From positions 6,213,001 through 6,277,000 of the forward strand of contig NC_015703.1 in the NCBI RefSeq assembly GCF_000218895.1: a stretch of DNA of 64,000 nt, given 5' to 3'. Source of the DNA: Runella slithyformis DSM 19594 (lineage in GTDB: Bacteria; Bacteroidota; Bacteroidia; Cytophagales; Spirosomataceae). Both the position numbers and the translations under genes were made by a program. Below, piece by piece: positions 55,400-63,744 of the stretch; positions within the stretch are counted from its first letter, which is position 1; every line of letters begins with the position of its first letter. Below the pieces are notes generated by a model that did no database searches, was not told the origin of the DNA, and worked only from the letters and a program-made list of their open reading frames with translations.

Positions 55400-57205
55400 C
55401 TAAAAATCAACCTCCAGCCCCAGCAGCCGCTGCAAGTCAAAGAGGGCGGGATTGCGCTCGGCGAGGACGTTAAATTTCTCCTGCGGCGTATAGGCTTTAC
55501 GCTTGCCGTCATCCTGAGCAATGCGATGGACGATCTGTAGCTGACGATTTTGAAGGGCTCGGCGCAGATAACCTAACAGCGTCGGTTTAACTTCATTGAG
55601 CAATGTTTCCTGATGCCCGTTGTCCAACACCAATTCAATGGTCATGTCCTCAAACGTAAAATCACGGTTAAGCATGATCTGCTCACTTACCGCGCCGCCA
55701 TTTTGTTGGCGCATTCGGGAAAATTCAGCCCAGGCCTCTTTCAATGCCTCCACCGTCACGGGCAGGTCTTTTTCGGGCAGGGTATCAAGTACTACTTCAA
55801 CAGGTTTGGATACCTGAGTCGGCTCGGGGGAATCAATAACGGACGTACTTAAATTGACCGTTGAGCGCAGTTTGCCCAGCGATAACCCTTTCCCGTTAGG
55901 GGCATTTTGATAGGTAACGGTAGGTTCCGCAGTCGTGGGGACGGGGGCGTGCGGCGTACCGTTTCGATCTCCCTGCATGTTTTGCGAAGAACCGTTTTGG
56001 CCGGAAGCAGCGTTTGATTGGGCAGACGCAAGCGGAGCGCCGCCCGGACCTGCCCCTACGCTAGGCTTTTTTTTTTCGTCGGCCGCGAGGGCTTCCAGGT
56101 CCAGCACCTCAGTCAGCTTGGCCATCTTCATCAGGCACAGCTCCACGTGCAGGCGCTGTTGCTTGGACGCCTTGTAGTTAATGTCGCACTGCCCGCCAAC
56201 GCTCAGCGCCGACAATAAGAAGGACAGCGACGCCCGTGTTGATTGGTCGAGGTACTTATTTTTTGCAGTCTCGGAAACTTCCAGCAACTGGACCGTGGCA
56301 GAATCTTTGGAAACCAGCAGGTTACGAAAATGCTCCAACATACCGATCACAAACAAATGCCCGTCAAACCCTTTTTTCAGTACCTCGTTAAACGTCAACA
56401 GGGTTTCGGAAAGATTTCCCGCCAAAAGTGCATCGGTCAGGCGGAAATAATAATCGTAATCCAGAATATGAAGGTTTTCGAGTACCTCTTTATACCGCAC
56501 GGTATTGTCGGTCGAGAAAGTAACGTTGAGGTCAAACATCGAAAGTGCATCACGAAGTCCGCCGTCGGCTTTTTGGGCAATGAGTTCGAGGGCTTCACGC
56601 TCGGTTTGGATACCTTCCTTTCGAGCAATCTGCTCAATATGATCGGCGATATCGCGCGGCTGAATCCGATTAAAATCGAAAATCTGACACCGCGACAGGA
56701 TCGTCGGTAAGATCTTGTGTTTTTCGGTCGTGGCCAGAATAAAAATGGCATAGCTGGGCGGCTCTTCGAGGGTTTTCAGAAAAGCATTGAACGCCGCCGA
56801 AGACAGCATGTGTACCTCGTCAATGATGTATATTTTGTATTTTCCCGTTTGGGGCGGATACCTTACCTGATCAATCAGGTTACGAATATCATCGACGGAG
56901 TTGTTGGAGGCCGCATCCAATTCATGCACGTTGAAGGAGGCATTATTTTGAAACGCCACGCACGATTCGCACTCTCCGCAGGGTTCTACTTCATCAGTAA
57001 GGCTTTGGCAATTAATGGTTTTGGCTAAAATACGCGCATTGGTCGTTTTTCCCACCCCGCGGGGGCCGCAAAAAAGGAATGCCTGCGCCAGGTGATTGGT
57101 CCGAATCGCATTTTTGAGGGTAGTGGTAATGTGCGACTGCCCGACCACCGTATCAAACGTAACCGGGCGATATTTCCGAGCCGATACTACAAAATTGTCT
57201 GCCAT
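55400..57205 (-). CDS. dnaX: DNA polymerase III subunit gamma/tau
   Basis: DnaX is the clamp-loader ATPase. The 601 residues include Walker A CGPRGVGKTT (residues 46-55), a zinc-binding cysteine group CGECESC, DEVHMLSSAAFNAFLKTLEEPP (Walker B and sensor) and the clamp-loader lid with ATTEKHKILPTILSRCQIF. From about residue 381 the sequence changes to a Pro/Asn/Gln-rich linker (GAGPGGAPLASAQSNAASGQNG), then a tau-specific C-terminus. At E377-K380 the gene has ten consecutive As; a -1 or +1 shift there would give an early stop, so a gamma-type short product is plausible. Confidence 0.95.
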   Translation of the reverse strand: MADNFVVSARKYRPVTFDTVVGQSHITTTLKNAIRTNHLAQAFLFCGPRGVGKTTNARILAKTINCQSLTDEVEPCGECESCVAFQNNASFNVHELDAASNNSVDDIRNLIDQVRYPPQTGKYKIYIIDEVHMLSSAAFNAFLKTLEEPPSYAIFILATTEKHKILPTILSRCQIFDFNRIQPRDIADHIEQIARKEGIQTEREALELIAQKADGGLRDALSMFDLNVTFSTDNTVRYKEVLENLHILDYDYYFRLTDALLAGNLSETLLTFNEVLKKGFDGHLFVIGMLEHFRNLLVSKDSATVQLLEVSETAKNKYLDQSTRASLSFLLSALSVGGQCDINYKASKQQRLHVELCLMKMAKLTEVLDLEALAADEKKKPSVGAGPGGAPLASAQSNAASGQNGSSQNMQGDRNGTPHAPVPTTAEPTVTYQNAPNGKGLSLGKLRSTVNLSTSVIDSPEPTQVSKPVEVVLDTLPEKDLPVTVEALKEAWAEFSRMRQQNGGAVSEQIMLNRDFTFEDMTIELVLDNGHQETLLNEVKPTLLGYLRRALQNRQLQIVHRIAQDDGKRKAYTPQEKFNVLAERNPALFDLQRLLGLEVDF

Positions 57206-57209
57206 GGTT

Positions 57210-57240
57210 GCAAGTTAGCAAGTCAATGCCTGAATTCAAA
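57210..57240 (-). promoter_or_regulatory. Possible promoter of dnaX
   Basis: TTTG (57240-57237), a 19-base spacer, and TAACTTGC (57217-57210; two mismatches to TAnnTTTG) lie directly before the dnaX ATG at 57205. If used, the mRNA would be nearly leaderless. Confidence 0.35.
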
Positions 57241-57284
57241 CAGAAAAAAAGGCGACGTTCAGTAATTAAAAAGGGATCAGGAAG

Positions 57285-57800
57285 TTAGCTTTCGCACTTC
57301 CAGGGCATTTTTTCAATCAGTACCTTATCACCCACCCGAATAGCTCCTTCCTGCACCACGCGCGCGGTGATACCGCCGTGTCCGCGCATGGCATTGTAAC
57401 CGCCTTCGCCGAGAACTTCTTCCATACGGCTGCACGGGTGACACAGCCCGGTCATTTCCAAAACGGCGTCACCGATGAGGATGCGATGGTCTTTGAGTGC
57501 CAGCAGGTTGATGCCGTGAACCACAATATTTCGCCGCAACAAAATCGGGTTAATGATGCCGCGCCCAAGGTACGAACCCACCGCCGCCAGATGCTCGGCC
57601 TGAATGAGCGTCACCTGTCGTTTGCTGTCGGCATTGCCTTTGTAGCGGTCGCCTTCCAGTCCGGTACCGATACGGGCTACCGTTTCTTCCACTACGTTTA
57701 CTTCTTTTCGGGTGGCGGTTCGCAGTCCTATCCAGATCACTTCCCCCGCCTGCGGAAAATGACTCATCAGTTCTTTTAAAGGAGTGGGTTCACTAAACAT
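57285..57800 (-). CDS. MOSC-domain protein
   Basis: The 171-residue protein has the MOSC core: GEVIWIGLRTATRKE near the start, GLEGDRYKGNADSKRQVTLIQAEHL, and LCHPCSRMEEVLGEGGYNAMRGHGGITARV with the conserved cysteine. MOSC proteins bind molybdenum cofactor-type or sulfur-carrier ligands. Stand-alone family member; partner unknown. It ends 80 bases before dnaX on the same strand. Confidence 0.9.
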   Translation of the reverse strand: MFSEPTPLKELMSHFPQAGEVIWIGLRTATRKEVNVVEETVARIGTGLEGDRYKGNADSKRQVTLIQAEHLAAVGSYLGRGIINPILLRRNIVVHGINLLALKDHRILIGDAVLEMTGLCHPCSRMEEVLGEGGYNAMRGHGGITARVVQEGAIRVGDKVLIEKMPWKCES

Positions 57801-57832
57801 AACTTTGGGGTTAATGAGTGGATAACTGACTG

Positions 57833-58429
57833 TTAATCAAACGACAAAAAATCTTTACAACTGCTGACCAAATCGGGAAAGAACCCACGAAAGTAAGATT
57901 CATAAAGCGTTTCATTGGCTAACAATTCAGGACCTGCCTGCTCTATGCCGGCCAAAAAGGGATAACGGCGCGACATACCGTTAAACGACCGGTTCATGCC
58001 TTCATTAAACTGATAATTGTACAGCCAATCGTACCTGATCATCGAATCCACCAACCCCAGGGCATTTTCGGGCAACATTTCCCGGTGTTTCTCTAAAATC
58101 CCGTACACCCAAATCGTAAAGTTTTTTAAAGATAACGAATGATACTCATGAAAATGTTTTGCCAGAAAATAGTCAAAATACATATCCATCACCACGCCTT
58201 TGTATTTTCCAAAATACGCAGGCAACTCCTGACGGCAGGCTTGCCCGGCGGGGTGTGTATCGGTAAAGGAATCAATTTGGCGATGCAGTAAAATTCCCTG
58301 TTTAATGGCCGAATTGTAGCGGTCATTTCGCGGGTGGTCCAGACGACCGCGCGCAAAATCGCCCAATAAATTGCCTAAGACCAGGGGTTCCTGCTCAAAA
58401 GACAAATAAAAGTGGGCGAGGTAATTCAT
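57833..58429 (-). CDS. acpH: Acyl carrier protein phosphodiesterase (AcpH)
   Basis: The 198-residue protein matches AcpH: MNYLAHFYLSFEQEPLVLGNLLGDFARGRLD, KQGILLHRQIDSFTDTHP and YVMDMYFDYFLAKHFH-like segments. AcpH removes 4'-phosphopantetheine from ACP and has a related HD-type metal site. It lies 32 bases upstream of the MOSC gene on the same strand. Confidence 0.88.
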   Translation of the reverse strand: MNYLAHFYLSFEQEPLVLGNLLGDFARGRLDHPRNDRYNSAIKQGILLHRQIDSFTDTHPAGQACRQELPAYFGKYKGVVMDMYFDYFLAKHFHEYHSLSLKNFTIWVYGILEKHREMLPENALGLVDSMIRYDWLYNYQFNEGMNRSFNGMSRRYPFLAGIEQAGPELLANETLYESYFRGFFPDLVSSCKDFLSFD

Positions 58430-58479
58430 TGTCGATTTCCGAGTTCTGTTGGTCGATGGATAGCAAAAGAATGTCTTAT

Positions 58480-58965
58480 TTATTCAGAAGGCAATTGACC
58501 TTCGGCACTCTCTTTCGGCAGGTAACGTTCCACTTCAACACCAAATTTTCGCAGAAATTCTACTCCTTCATCGATGCCGATCCCTTTGTATTCGGCGTAA
58601 GAGTTTAGGTAAATGACGCGTTTAATCTTCATCGTAAAAATGACCCGTGCGCAGGCAATACAGGGCGAAAGCGTAACGTACAATGTGGTTCCTTCCAGAT
58701 TTGCCCCGTTTTTGACCGCGTACAAAATCGCGTTCTGCTCAGCATGTAACGCCAGTGAGCAGCTTCCTTTAGAATCACGCGGGCAACCGGTTTCGGGAAA
58801 TTCATCGTCACAATTGTGAGTTCCGGAGGGCGGGCCATTGTATCCGATTGAAATAATCCGTGTATCTTTGGTGAGGACCGACCCAACCTGCGCTTTGATG
58901 CAGTGTGACCGCCGCGCCAGATTTTGGGCCAATTCCATAAATATATCATCAAAAGCAGGACGCAT
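58480..58965 (-). CDS. Deoxycytidylate (dCMP) deaminase
   Basis: The 161-residue deaminase shows the zinc motif HAEQNAILYAVKNG, the second ligand motif LSPCIACARVIFT, and VGSVLTKDTRIISIGYNGPPSG. dCMP deaminase makes dUMP for thymidylate synthesis. The ComE-type family is common as a single gene. It begins 50 bases upstream of acpH on the same strand and diverges from the DUF922-like gene. Confidence 0.93.
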   Translation of the reverse strand: MRPAFDDIFMELAQNLARRSHCIKAQVGSVLTKDTRIISIGYNGPPSGTHNCDDEFPETGCPRDSKGSCSLALHAEQNAILYAVKNGANLEGTTLYVTLSPCIACARVIFTMKIKRVIYLNSYAEYKGIGIDEGVEFLRKFGVEVERYLPKESAEGQLPSE

Positions 58966-59017
58966 TGTCTGAAATGTAAGTTAAAAGTGCAGCGTATCGG
59001 GTTGAAATTCCTATGAA

Positions 59018-60187
59018 ATGAAGGACAAAGTAACAAAGAAGAAATGTATGCAGCGTAGTGTCTTATGGGTTTTGTTATTTTTAATCGTGCAAAACGTATG
59101 CACTCCCCTGTGTTTTTCTCAGACCCAAACCCTTACCCTCAAACCCGAACGCCTGAATGTGCAGGCCAAAGGGTTTTTCATCGTTGAGGTCATCGACAAT
59201 CGTTCGGTGACGTCCAACATCGGAAAAATCTGGAGCCGACCTCAGCCGCTGACGGCTGTTTTGCAGGGCGGTACGGCTCCTGCCATCGAAACCTTTCTCC
59301 GCCGTCATTTCAACCCTTCCAAAACCGACTCATTAACGCCTATTATCCTTGTTATCAAAGAATTACAGATCAGCGAAACGCTGACCCCCCCCGCTAAAGT
59401 AAGCGGAACGATCAAAATGAACCTTGCTTTTGAGACCTATCGCGAAGGCAAGCGGGTGGTACTGACAGCCGGCAGTGCCGCTACCACCTATACCCGGGCG
59501 GGCATTGCTCCTGAAGACATCATCGAACCCCAAATCAGACGAATGCTGGAAAGTGAGTTGAAAGGATTCAGTAAATGGTACGCCCAAAGCGTCAATATTT
59601 CGGATGTGTTTGTGCGAAATGTCACCTTGATCCTGGAAGATGATACGTTTGTACCTCCTTCTTCCAAAGCCGCCGATACGCTCGTGTATTATAACCCCGA
59701 CCGACCGCTTACATGGCAGGATTTTCAGGGTGCTCCCAGTGTTTTTACCCGTTGGGCAGCGCAGGTATTTACCAGTTTTGGGTTTGAAGCCCGCTCGACC
59801 GTCAAAAACCGAACGCTGGAACTGCACGTCAAGACCAAAGTATGGATCGACAAAACCATTTCATGGGTACGCCCCGACGCCAAAAATGACTATGTACTCG
59901 ATCATGAGCAGCTGCATTTTGACGTTACGCGCCTCACAGCGGAGCGTTTCCGACGAAAGCTGAAAACGATGACGTTTTCGGTCGAAGATTTCAGCAGTGA
60001 GATCCAATACCAATACATTGAATACTATCGGCTCCACAGCCAACTCCAACAGCAGTACGATGATGAAACCAACCACGGCATCAACCGGGACATGCAGGCA
60101 AGCTGGGCCCAAAAAGTTCGTGATGAGTTGCGCAGCTATGGAATAATACCGTCAAAAACTAAATTATCTCTTCCCCCAAAACAGTAA
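59018..60187 (+). CDS. DUF922-like secreted protein with HExxH motif
   Basis: An N-terminal membrane/signal segment (SVLWVLLFLIVQNVCTPLCF) is followed by a mostly beta region (about residues 30-210) and then a DUF922-type C-terminal domain: PDRPLTWQDFQG, DYVLDHEQLHFDVTRLTAERFRRKL with HEQLH as a putative zinc-protease motif, and the third ligand region YDDETNHGINRDMQ. Such domains are predicted metallopeptidases without a known substrate. The 389-residue length is longer than many DUF922 members owing to the N-terminal region. Confidence 0.85.
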   Translation: MKDKVTKKKCMQRSVLWVLLFLIVQNVCTPLCFSQTQTLTLKPERLNVQAKGFFIVEVIDNRSVTSNIGKIWSRPQPLTAVLQGGTAPAIETFLRRHFNPSKTDSLTPIILVIKELQISETLTPPAKVSGTIKMNLAFETYREGKRVVLTAGSAATTYTRAGIAPEDIIEPQIRRMLESELKGFSKWYAQSVNISDVFVRNVTLILEDDTFVPPSSKAADTLVYYNPDRPLTWQDFQGAPSVFTRWAAQVFTSFGFEARSTVKNRTLELHVKTKVWIDKTISWVRPDAKNDYVLDHEQLHFDVTRLTAERFRRKLKTMTFSVEDFSSEIQYQYIEYYRLHSQLQQQYDDETNHGINRDMQASWAQKVRDELRSYGIIPSKTKLSLPPKQ

Positions 60188-60273
60188 AAAAAATAGAAAT
60201 AATAGCGCAAAAGTAAGTTTTAAGGATTGGGAGCTTTTGAAATAAAATCCTTCAACCCTCAATTCTTTCACTT

Positions 60274-61218
60274 GTGAAAACATTCATTTTCTCCGCTATC
60301 GTATGGGCGGGACTTACCTTGCCCCTGCTTGCTCAACAGATCTCCAAAGAAGAACTGCTGTTTTTAACGCCCGAGTGGAAAGGGGAACGTTTTGCCGACG
60401 GACGCCCCAAAGTCTCTGACGCGCTGCTCAAACGCATGCGACTCGTCACGCATGAAGAAGCCTGGGCAGTAATGAAAGGAGCTAATTACAAATTTCAGTA
60501 CGCCGAAGGATGGCAGTGTATCAACCCCGACAGTGTACTCGTGGGCCGTGCATTGACGGCCACGTTTATGCCCGGCCGGCCGGATGTTCACCGCGTCATT
60601 GACAAAAAAGGACACGAAAAAGACGGGCGCATCAAATCGCAAAATTCGTGGCCCATTGATCTGTTGGTCAAGGGCGATGTGTACGTAGTAGACCAATTTG
60701 GGGCCCACGAAAACGGACCGACCATCGGCGATAATCTCGGAAATTCTATTTACGCCAAATCAGGCAACGGCATCGTCTACGAAGGAGCGATTCGTGACAT
60801 TGCCGGGCTGAAAGAGATCGGCGGGTTTACGTCCTTTTTCCGTACCTATCACCCTTCCCACCACCTCAACAATCCCGACGGAGAACTGAACACGACCTTG
60901 GTCGGCATTAATCATCCCACGCGCATCGGCAAAGTAATGGTCATGCCCGGCGATGTGGTACTGGGCCGCGACGGTGCGGTCACCTTTATTCCACCGCATT
61001 TGGCCGAAAAAGTAGTGACCACTTCCGAAATCGTACGCCTGCGCGACATGTTTGGCCACGAACGCCTCCGCGAACAGAAATATACGGCGGGGCAAATTGA
61101 CAATCGCTGGTCGGATGACATCGAGAAGGATTTTTCCAAATGGCTCAATGCACACATCAACGAGCTGCCCGTACCGAAAGAACAAATTCAGGAATATTTG
61201 AAAAACAGAACGTGGTAA
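60274..61218 (+). CDS. Secreted RraA-family protein
   Basis: The GTG start gives a signal peptide (MKTFIFSAIVWAGLTLPLLA). The remainder has the RraA-like core: GDVYVVDQFG, IGDNLGNSIYAKSGNGIVYEGAIRDIAGL and the later GVNHPTRIGKVMVMPGDVVLGRDGAV-like strand pattern. RraA-related enzymes are 4-hydroxy-4-methyl-2-oxoglutarate aldolases or bind RNase E; an exported member probably handles a sugar-derived acid. It sits 56 bases upstream of an enolase-superfamily dehydratase gene, so the pair may share a pathway. Confidence 0.88.
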   Translation: MKTFIFSAIVWAGLTLPLLAQQISKEELLFLTPEWKGERFADGRPKVSDALLKRMRLVTHEEAWAVMKGANYKFQYAEGWQCINPDSVLVGRALTATFMPGRPDVHRVIDKKGHEKDGRIKSQNSWPIDLLVKGDVYVVDQFGAHENGPTIGDNLGNSIYAKSGNGIVYEGAIRDIAGLKEIGGFTSFFRTYHPSHHLNNPDGELNTTLVGINHPTRIGKVMVMPGDVVLGRDGAVTFIPPHLAEKVVTTSEIVRLRDMFGHERLREQKYTAGQIDNRWSDDIEKDFSKWLNAHINELPVPKEQIQEYLKNRTW

Positions 61219-61274
61219 CCGGTATCCCGGTCCTTTACTCTTAACCCTCTCCCTTCACTATTAACCTTACTGTA

Positions 61275-62549
61275 ATGACCTCCCGCCGCGAATTTATGAC
61301 CAAGGGCGCCATCAGCGCCGCTCTCGGGCTTTCCACCCTGAGCAGCTATGGACAGGGGCTCGAAACCGCCCTTCAGCGTACCCCCCAATCTTCCGCTCCT
61401 TCCGATTTAAAGATCACCGACATTAAGTGCGGCTTTATTCGGAACGGACACAGTTTATTTGTTAAAATTTATACTAACCAAGGCATTCACGGCTGCGGTG
61501 AAGGGGTGGACGCTACGCCCGGCACCTACCATCTTGTTAAAATGATGGGTCAGCGCATCAAAGGCAAAAGCCCGCTCAACGTGCACCGACTGTTTGAAGA
61601 CGTACGGCGCGCCGGTTTTTTTGAAGGGGCGCAGGCAGGCATGTACATTGCCGTATTGTCAGCGGTAGAATCGGCCTTGTGGGATTTAGCGGGCAAAGCC
61701 CTCGGCATGCCCGTGTATCAATTATTGGGAGGGAAATTCAGGGATAAAATCCGCGTATATTGTGATACGGGTGCGTATCGAACCACTGAAACAGGACCGG
61801 CTGCTTTTGCCGAAAGCGCCAAAGCAGCGGTCAAGATGGGTTTTAATGCTGTAAAATATGACATCGACGAACGCAATGATCCCAACAAATACGATGTATA
61901 CAACTGGACGGCCAACAACATGGAACTGGAACGAATGTACAACCAGATTGCCGCCGTTCGCGCCGCAGTTGGTCCCAGAATCGATATTTGCGTAGACATG
62001 CACGGGCGTTATGATACTACCACAGGCAAACGCGTAGCCAAAATGATGGAGCCGTTGAAATTATTATTTCTGGAAGAGCCGTTCCCGGCCGAAAATCCCG
62101 AAGCTTATAAGATCGTGCGGGATTCTACCCAAACGCCCATTTGTGCGGGAGAGAACCACTACCTGGCGCACGGTTTCCGAAAACTGTTGGAATTAGGAGC
62201 TGTGGATATCATCATGCCTGACCTACAAAAAGCCGGCGGCCTGGGGGAAGGACAGCGCATTGCTAACCTTGCCAATTTATATTATGTACCGTTTGCGCCT
62301 CACATGGTCGCTTCATATCTCGGAGCCATGGCTTCCAGCCACGTGTGCGCTTCGGTACCCAACTTCCTGATCCTTGAATGGCAGATATACTTCCACGAAG
62401 AGCCGATGTTTAAAGAGATCGTCACGTTTGATGGGCCGATGGTCAAAGACGGGTACATTCCGTTGTCCGAAAAACCGGGGATTGGTGTCGAAATCAACGA
62501 AGAAGGAATGCGTAAATACGCACCGGCAGGTGTTCCTTTCTTTGAATAG
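61275..62549 (+). CDS. Enolase-superfamily dehydratase (mandelate racemase/galactonate dehydratase type)
   Basis: A Tat-type signal (SRREFMTKGAISAALGLSTL) precedes a mandelate-racemase-like fold: N-terminal cap, then barrel metal ligands in ICVDMHGRYD, LLFLEEPFPAENP and PICAGENHYLAHG. The catalytic-lysine segment NAVKYDIDERNDPN fits sugar-acid dehydratases. The length is 424 residues. Exported enzymes of this kind likely dehydrate aldonic acids. It lies in a same-strand pair with the RraA-like gene; a long bidirectional terminator follows. Confidence 0.9.
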   Translation: MTSRREFMTKGAISAALGLSTLSSYGQGLETALQRTPQSSAPSDLKITDIKCGFIRNGHSLFVKIYTNQGIHGCGEGVDATPGTYHLVKMMGQRIKGKSPLNVHRLFEDVRRAGFFEGAQAGMYIAVLSAVESALWDLAGKALGMPVYQLLGGKFRDKIRVYCDTGAYRTTETGPAAFAESAKAAVKMGFNAVKYDIDERNDPNKYDVYNWTANNMELERMYNQIAAVRAAVGPRIDICVDMHGRYDTTTGKRVAKMMEPLKLLFLEEPFPAENPEAYKIVRDSTQTPICAGENHYLAHGFRKLLELGAVDIIMPDLQKAGGLGEGQRIANLANLYYVPFAPHMVASYLGAMASSHVCASVPNFLILEWQIYFHEEPMFKEIVTFDGPMVKDGYIPLSEKPGIGVEINEEGMRKYAPAGVPFFE

Positions 62550-62562
62550 AAAAAAACGTTTA

Positions 62563-62600
62563 TCACCAACAAAGCCCCGATCACGGGGCTTTGTTGGTGA
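62563..62600. terminator. Bidirectional 17-bp stem after the dehydratase gene
   Basis: The arms 62563-62579 and 62584-62600 are perfect complements around a 4-base loop between convergent stop codons. Confidence 0.88.
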
Positions 62601-62611
62601 ACAGCACTCCA

Positions 62612-63148
62612 TTAATCCAATTTGCCTTTATTGAACTCATCCTGCCATTTTTTCAATTCATCCCATTTACCGTCGCGGGCCAAAGCCGCCTGTTGAGGCC
62701 ATGTACCGGGGTCATGAACCTGAAAGCGGGGTCCCGCAGCATCCAACAGTTCCTTTATCGAGTCAACAGACACCGCAGCCAGTTTCGCAAAGGTTGAAAT
62801 GCCTTTTTCATTGAGTAATTCCCCAATTTTCGGTCCTATTCCCTCAATGATTTCTAAATCATCAGATACATCCGAGGCCAAAGGAATCTGCATTGAGGTT
62901 GTGCCCTTTCCCTCAACGGACTCTATGGGAGTCAGTACAGGAACCGTTAAGGCAAGTTTGCTTTTATGGCAGTCATTAAGCTCTTTATGACACGTATGTA
63001 CGTCTGCTTCGAGTGCGGCCAATTGGACCGTAAAGGTTCGGCGGGCAATCCACCAACCAATCCAAGCCGCCAGTGCCACCAACAGGAGGGCTTCAATACC
63101 GGCGACCCAAAAATTCTGACTCAAAGGGGGAAGTTGTAGTATGATCAT
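62612..63148 (-). CDS. Membrane-anchored HhH/DUF4332-like protein
   Basis: One N-terminal membrane helix (GIEALLLVALAAWIGWWIA) is followed by a linker with LEADVHTCHKELNDCHKSK and a C-terminal helix-hairpin-helix-like domain DLEIIEGIGPKIGELLNEKG ... FAKLAAVSVDSIKELLDAAGP. The HhH domain could bind nucleic acid or proteins, but the anchor points to an envelope role. It is a tandem duplicate of the next upstream gene, separated by 30 bases. Confidence 0.82.
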   Translation of the reverse strand: MIILQLPPLSQNFWVAGIEALLLVALAAWIGWWIARRTFTVQLAALEADVHTCHKELNDCHKSKLALTVPVLTPIESVEGKGTTSMQIPLASDVSDDLEIIEGIGPKIGELLNEKGISTFAKLAAVSVDSIKELLDAAGPRFQVHDPGTWPQQAALARDGKWDELKKWQDEFNKGKLD

Positions 63149-63178
63149 GGTGATTTATCAGTTTTAAAGAGTGAAAGA

Positions 63179-63700
63179 CTATTCGGTACGGCCTTTGTTG
63201 AGCTCTTCCTGCCACGCTTTTAACTCCTCCCACCGGCCGTCGCGGGCATAGGCTGATTGTGTGGGCCAAGTGCCCGGATTGTGCATCTGAAAACGCGGAC
63301 CGGCAGCCGACAGGATTTTTTTAATTCGCTCAGAAGATGTTTCGGCCAATTGAGCATACGTCAGAATCCCTTCTTTATGAAGCAATTTCTCTATTTTGGG
63401 CCCTATTCCCTCGACTATTTTCAAGTCATCGGGTGTTACCTCAGCTACGGGTGTCAGTACGGGAGCAATGTAGGTTACGGCTTTTACCGAAGAAGGCGGA
63501 GTTGGCGCAAGGGCCTTTTTACTTTGGTGACACTCATCAATGTCGATTTTAATCGCCTGAAGCTCCGTTTCCAGTTTTTCGGCTTTACTTTTAGCAGTTA
63601 TATAACCGATGATATAGCCTAAGACGGCCGCTACCACCAGCATCAACACATGCTGCCACCAAGCGTCTCCGGCGGCAAAAGGATTAAAATGTTGGTACAT
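63179..63700 (-). CDS. Membrane-anchored HhH/DUF4332-like protein, tandem paralogue
   Basis: The 173-residue protein has the same layout as its neighbour: N-terminal helix (HVLMLVVAAVLGYIIGYIT), a linker with LQAIKIDIDECHQSKKALAPTP, then a matching HhH domain DDLKIVEGIGPKIEKLLHKEG and the ending AAGPRFQMHNPGTWPTQSAYARDGRWEEL. It shares the closing segments RDGxWxELKxWQxELNKG with the downstream copy, so this is a tandem duplication. An OmpA-family gene is immediately upstream. Confidence 0.82.
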   Translation of the reverse strand: MYQHFNPFAAGDAWWQHVLMLVVAAVLGYIIGYITAKSKAEKLETELQAIKIDIDECHQSKKALAPTPPSSVKAVTYIAPVLTPVAEVTPDDLKIVEGIGPKIEKLLHKEGILTYAQLAETSSERIKKILSAAGPRFQMHNPGTWPTQSAYARDGRWEELKAWQEELNKGRTE

Positions 63701-63744
63701 ATCAATGAAGAAGTTTTATAGTTATCAAACTGTAACTTACTGCT

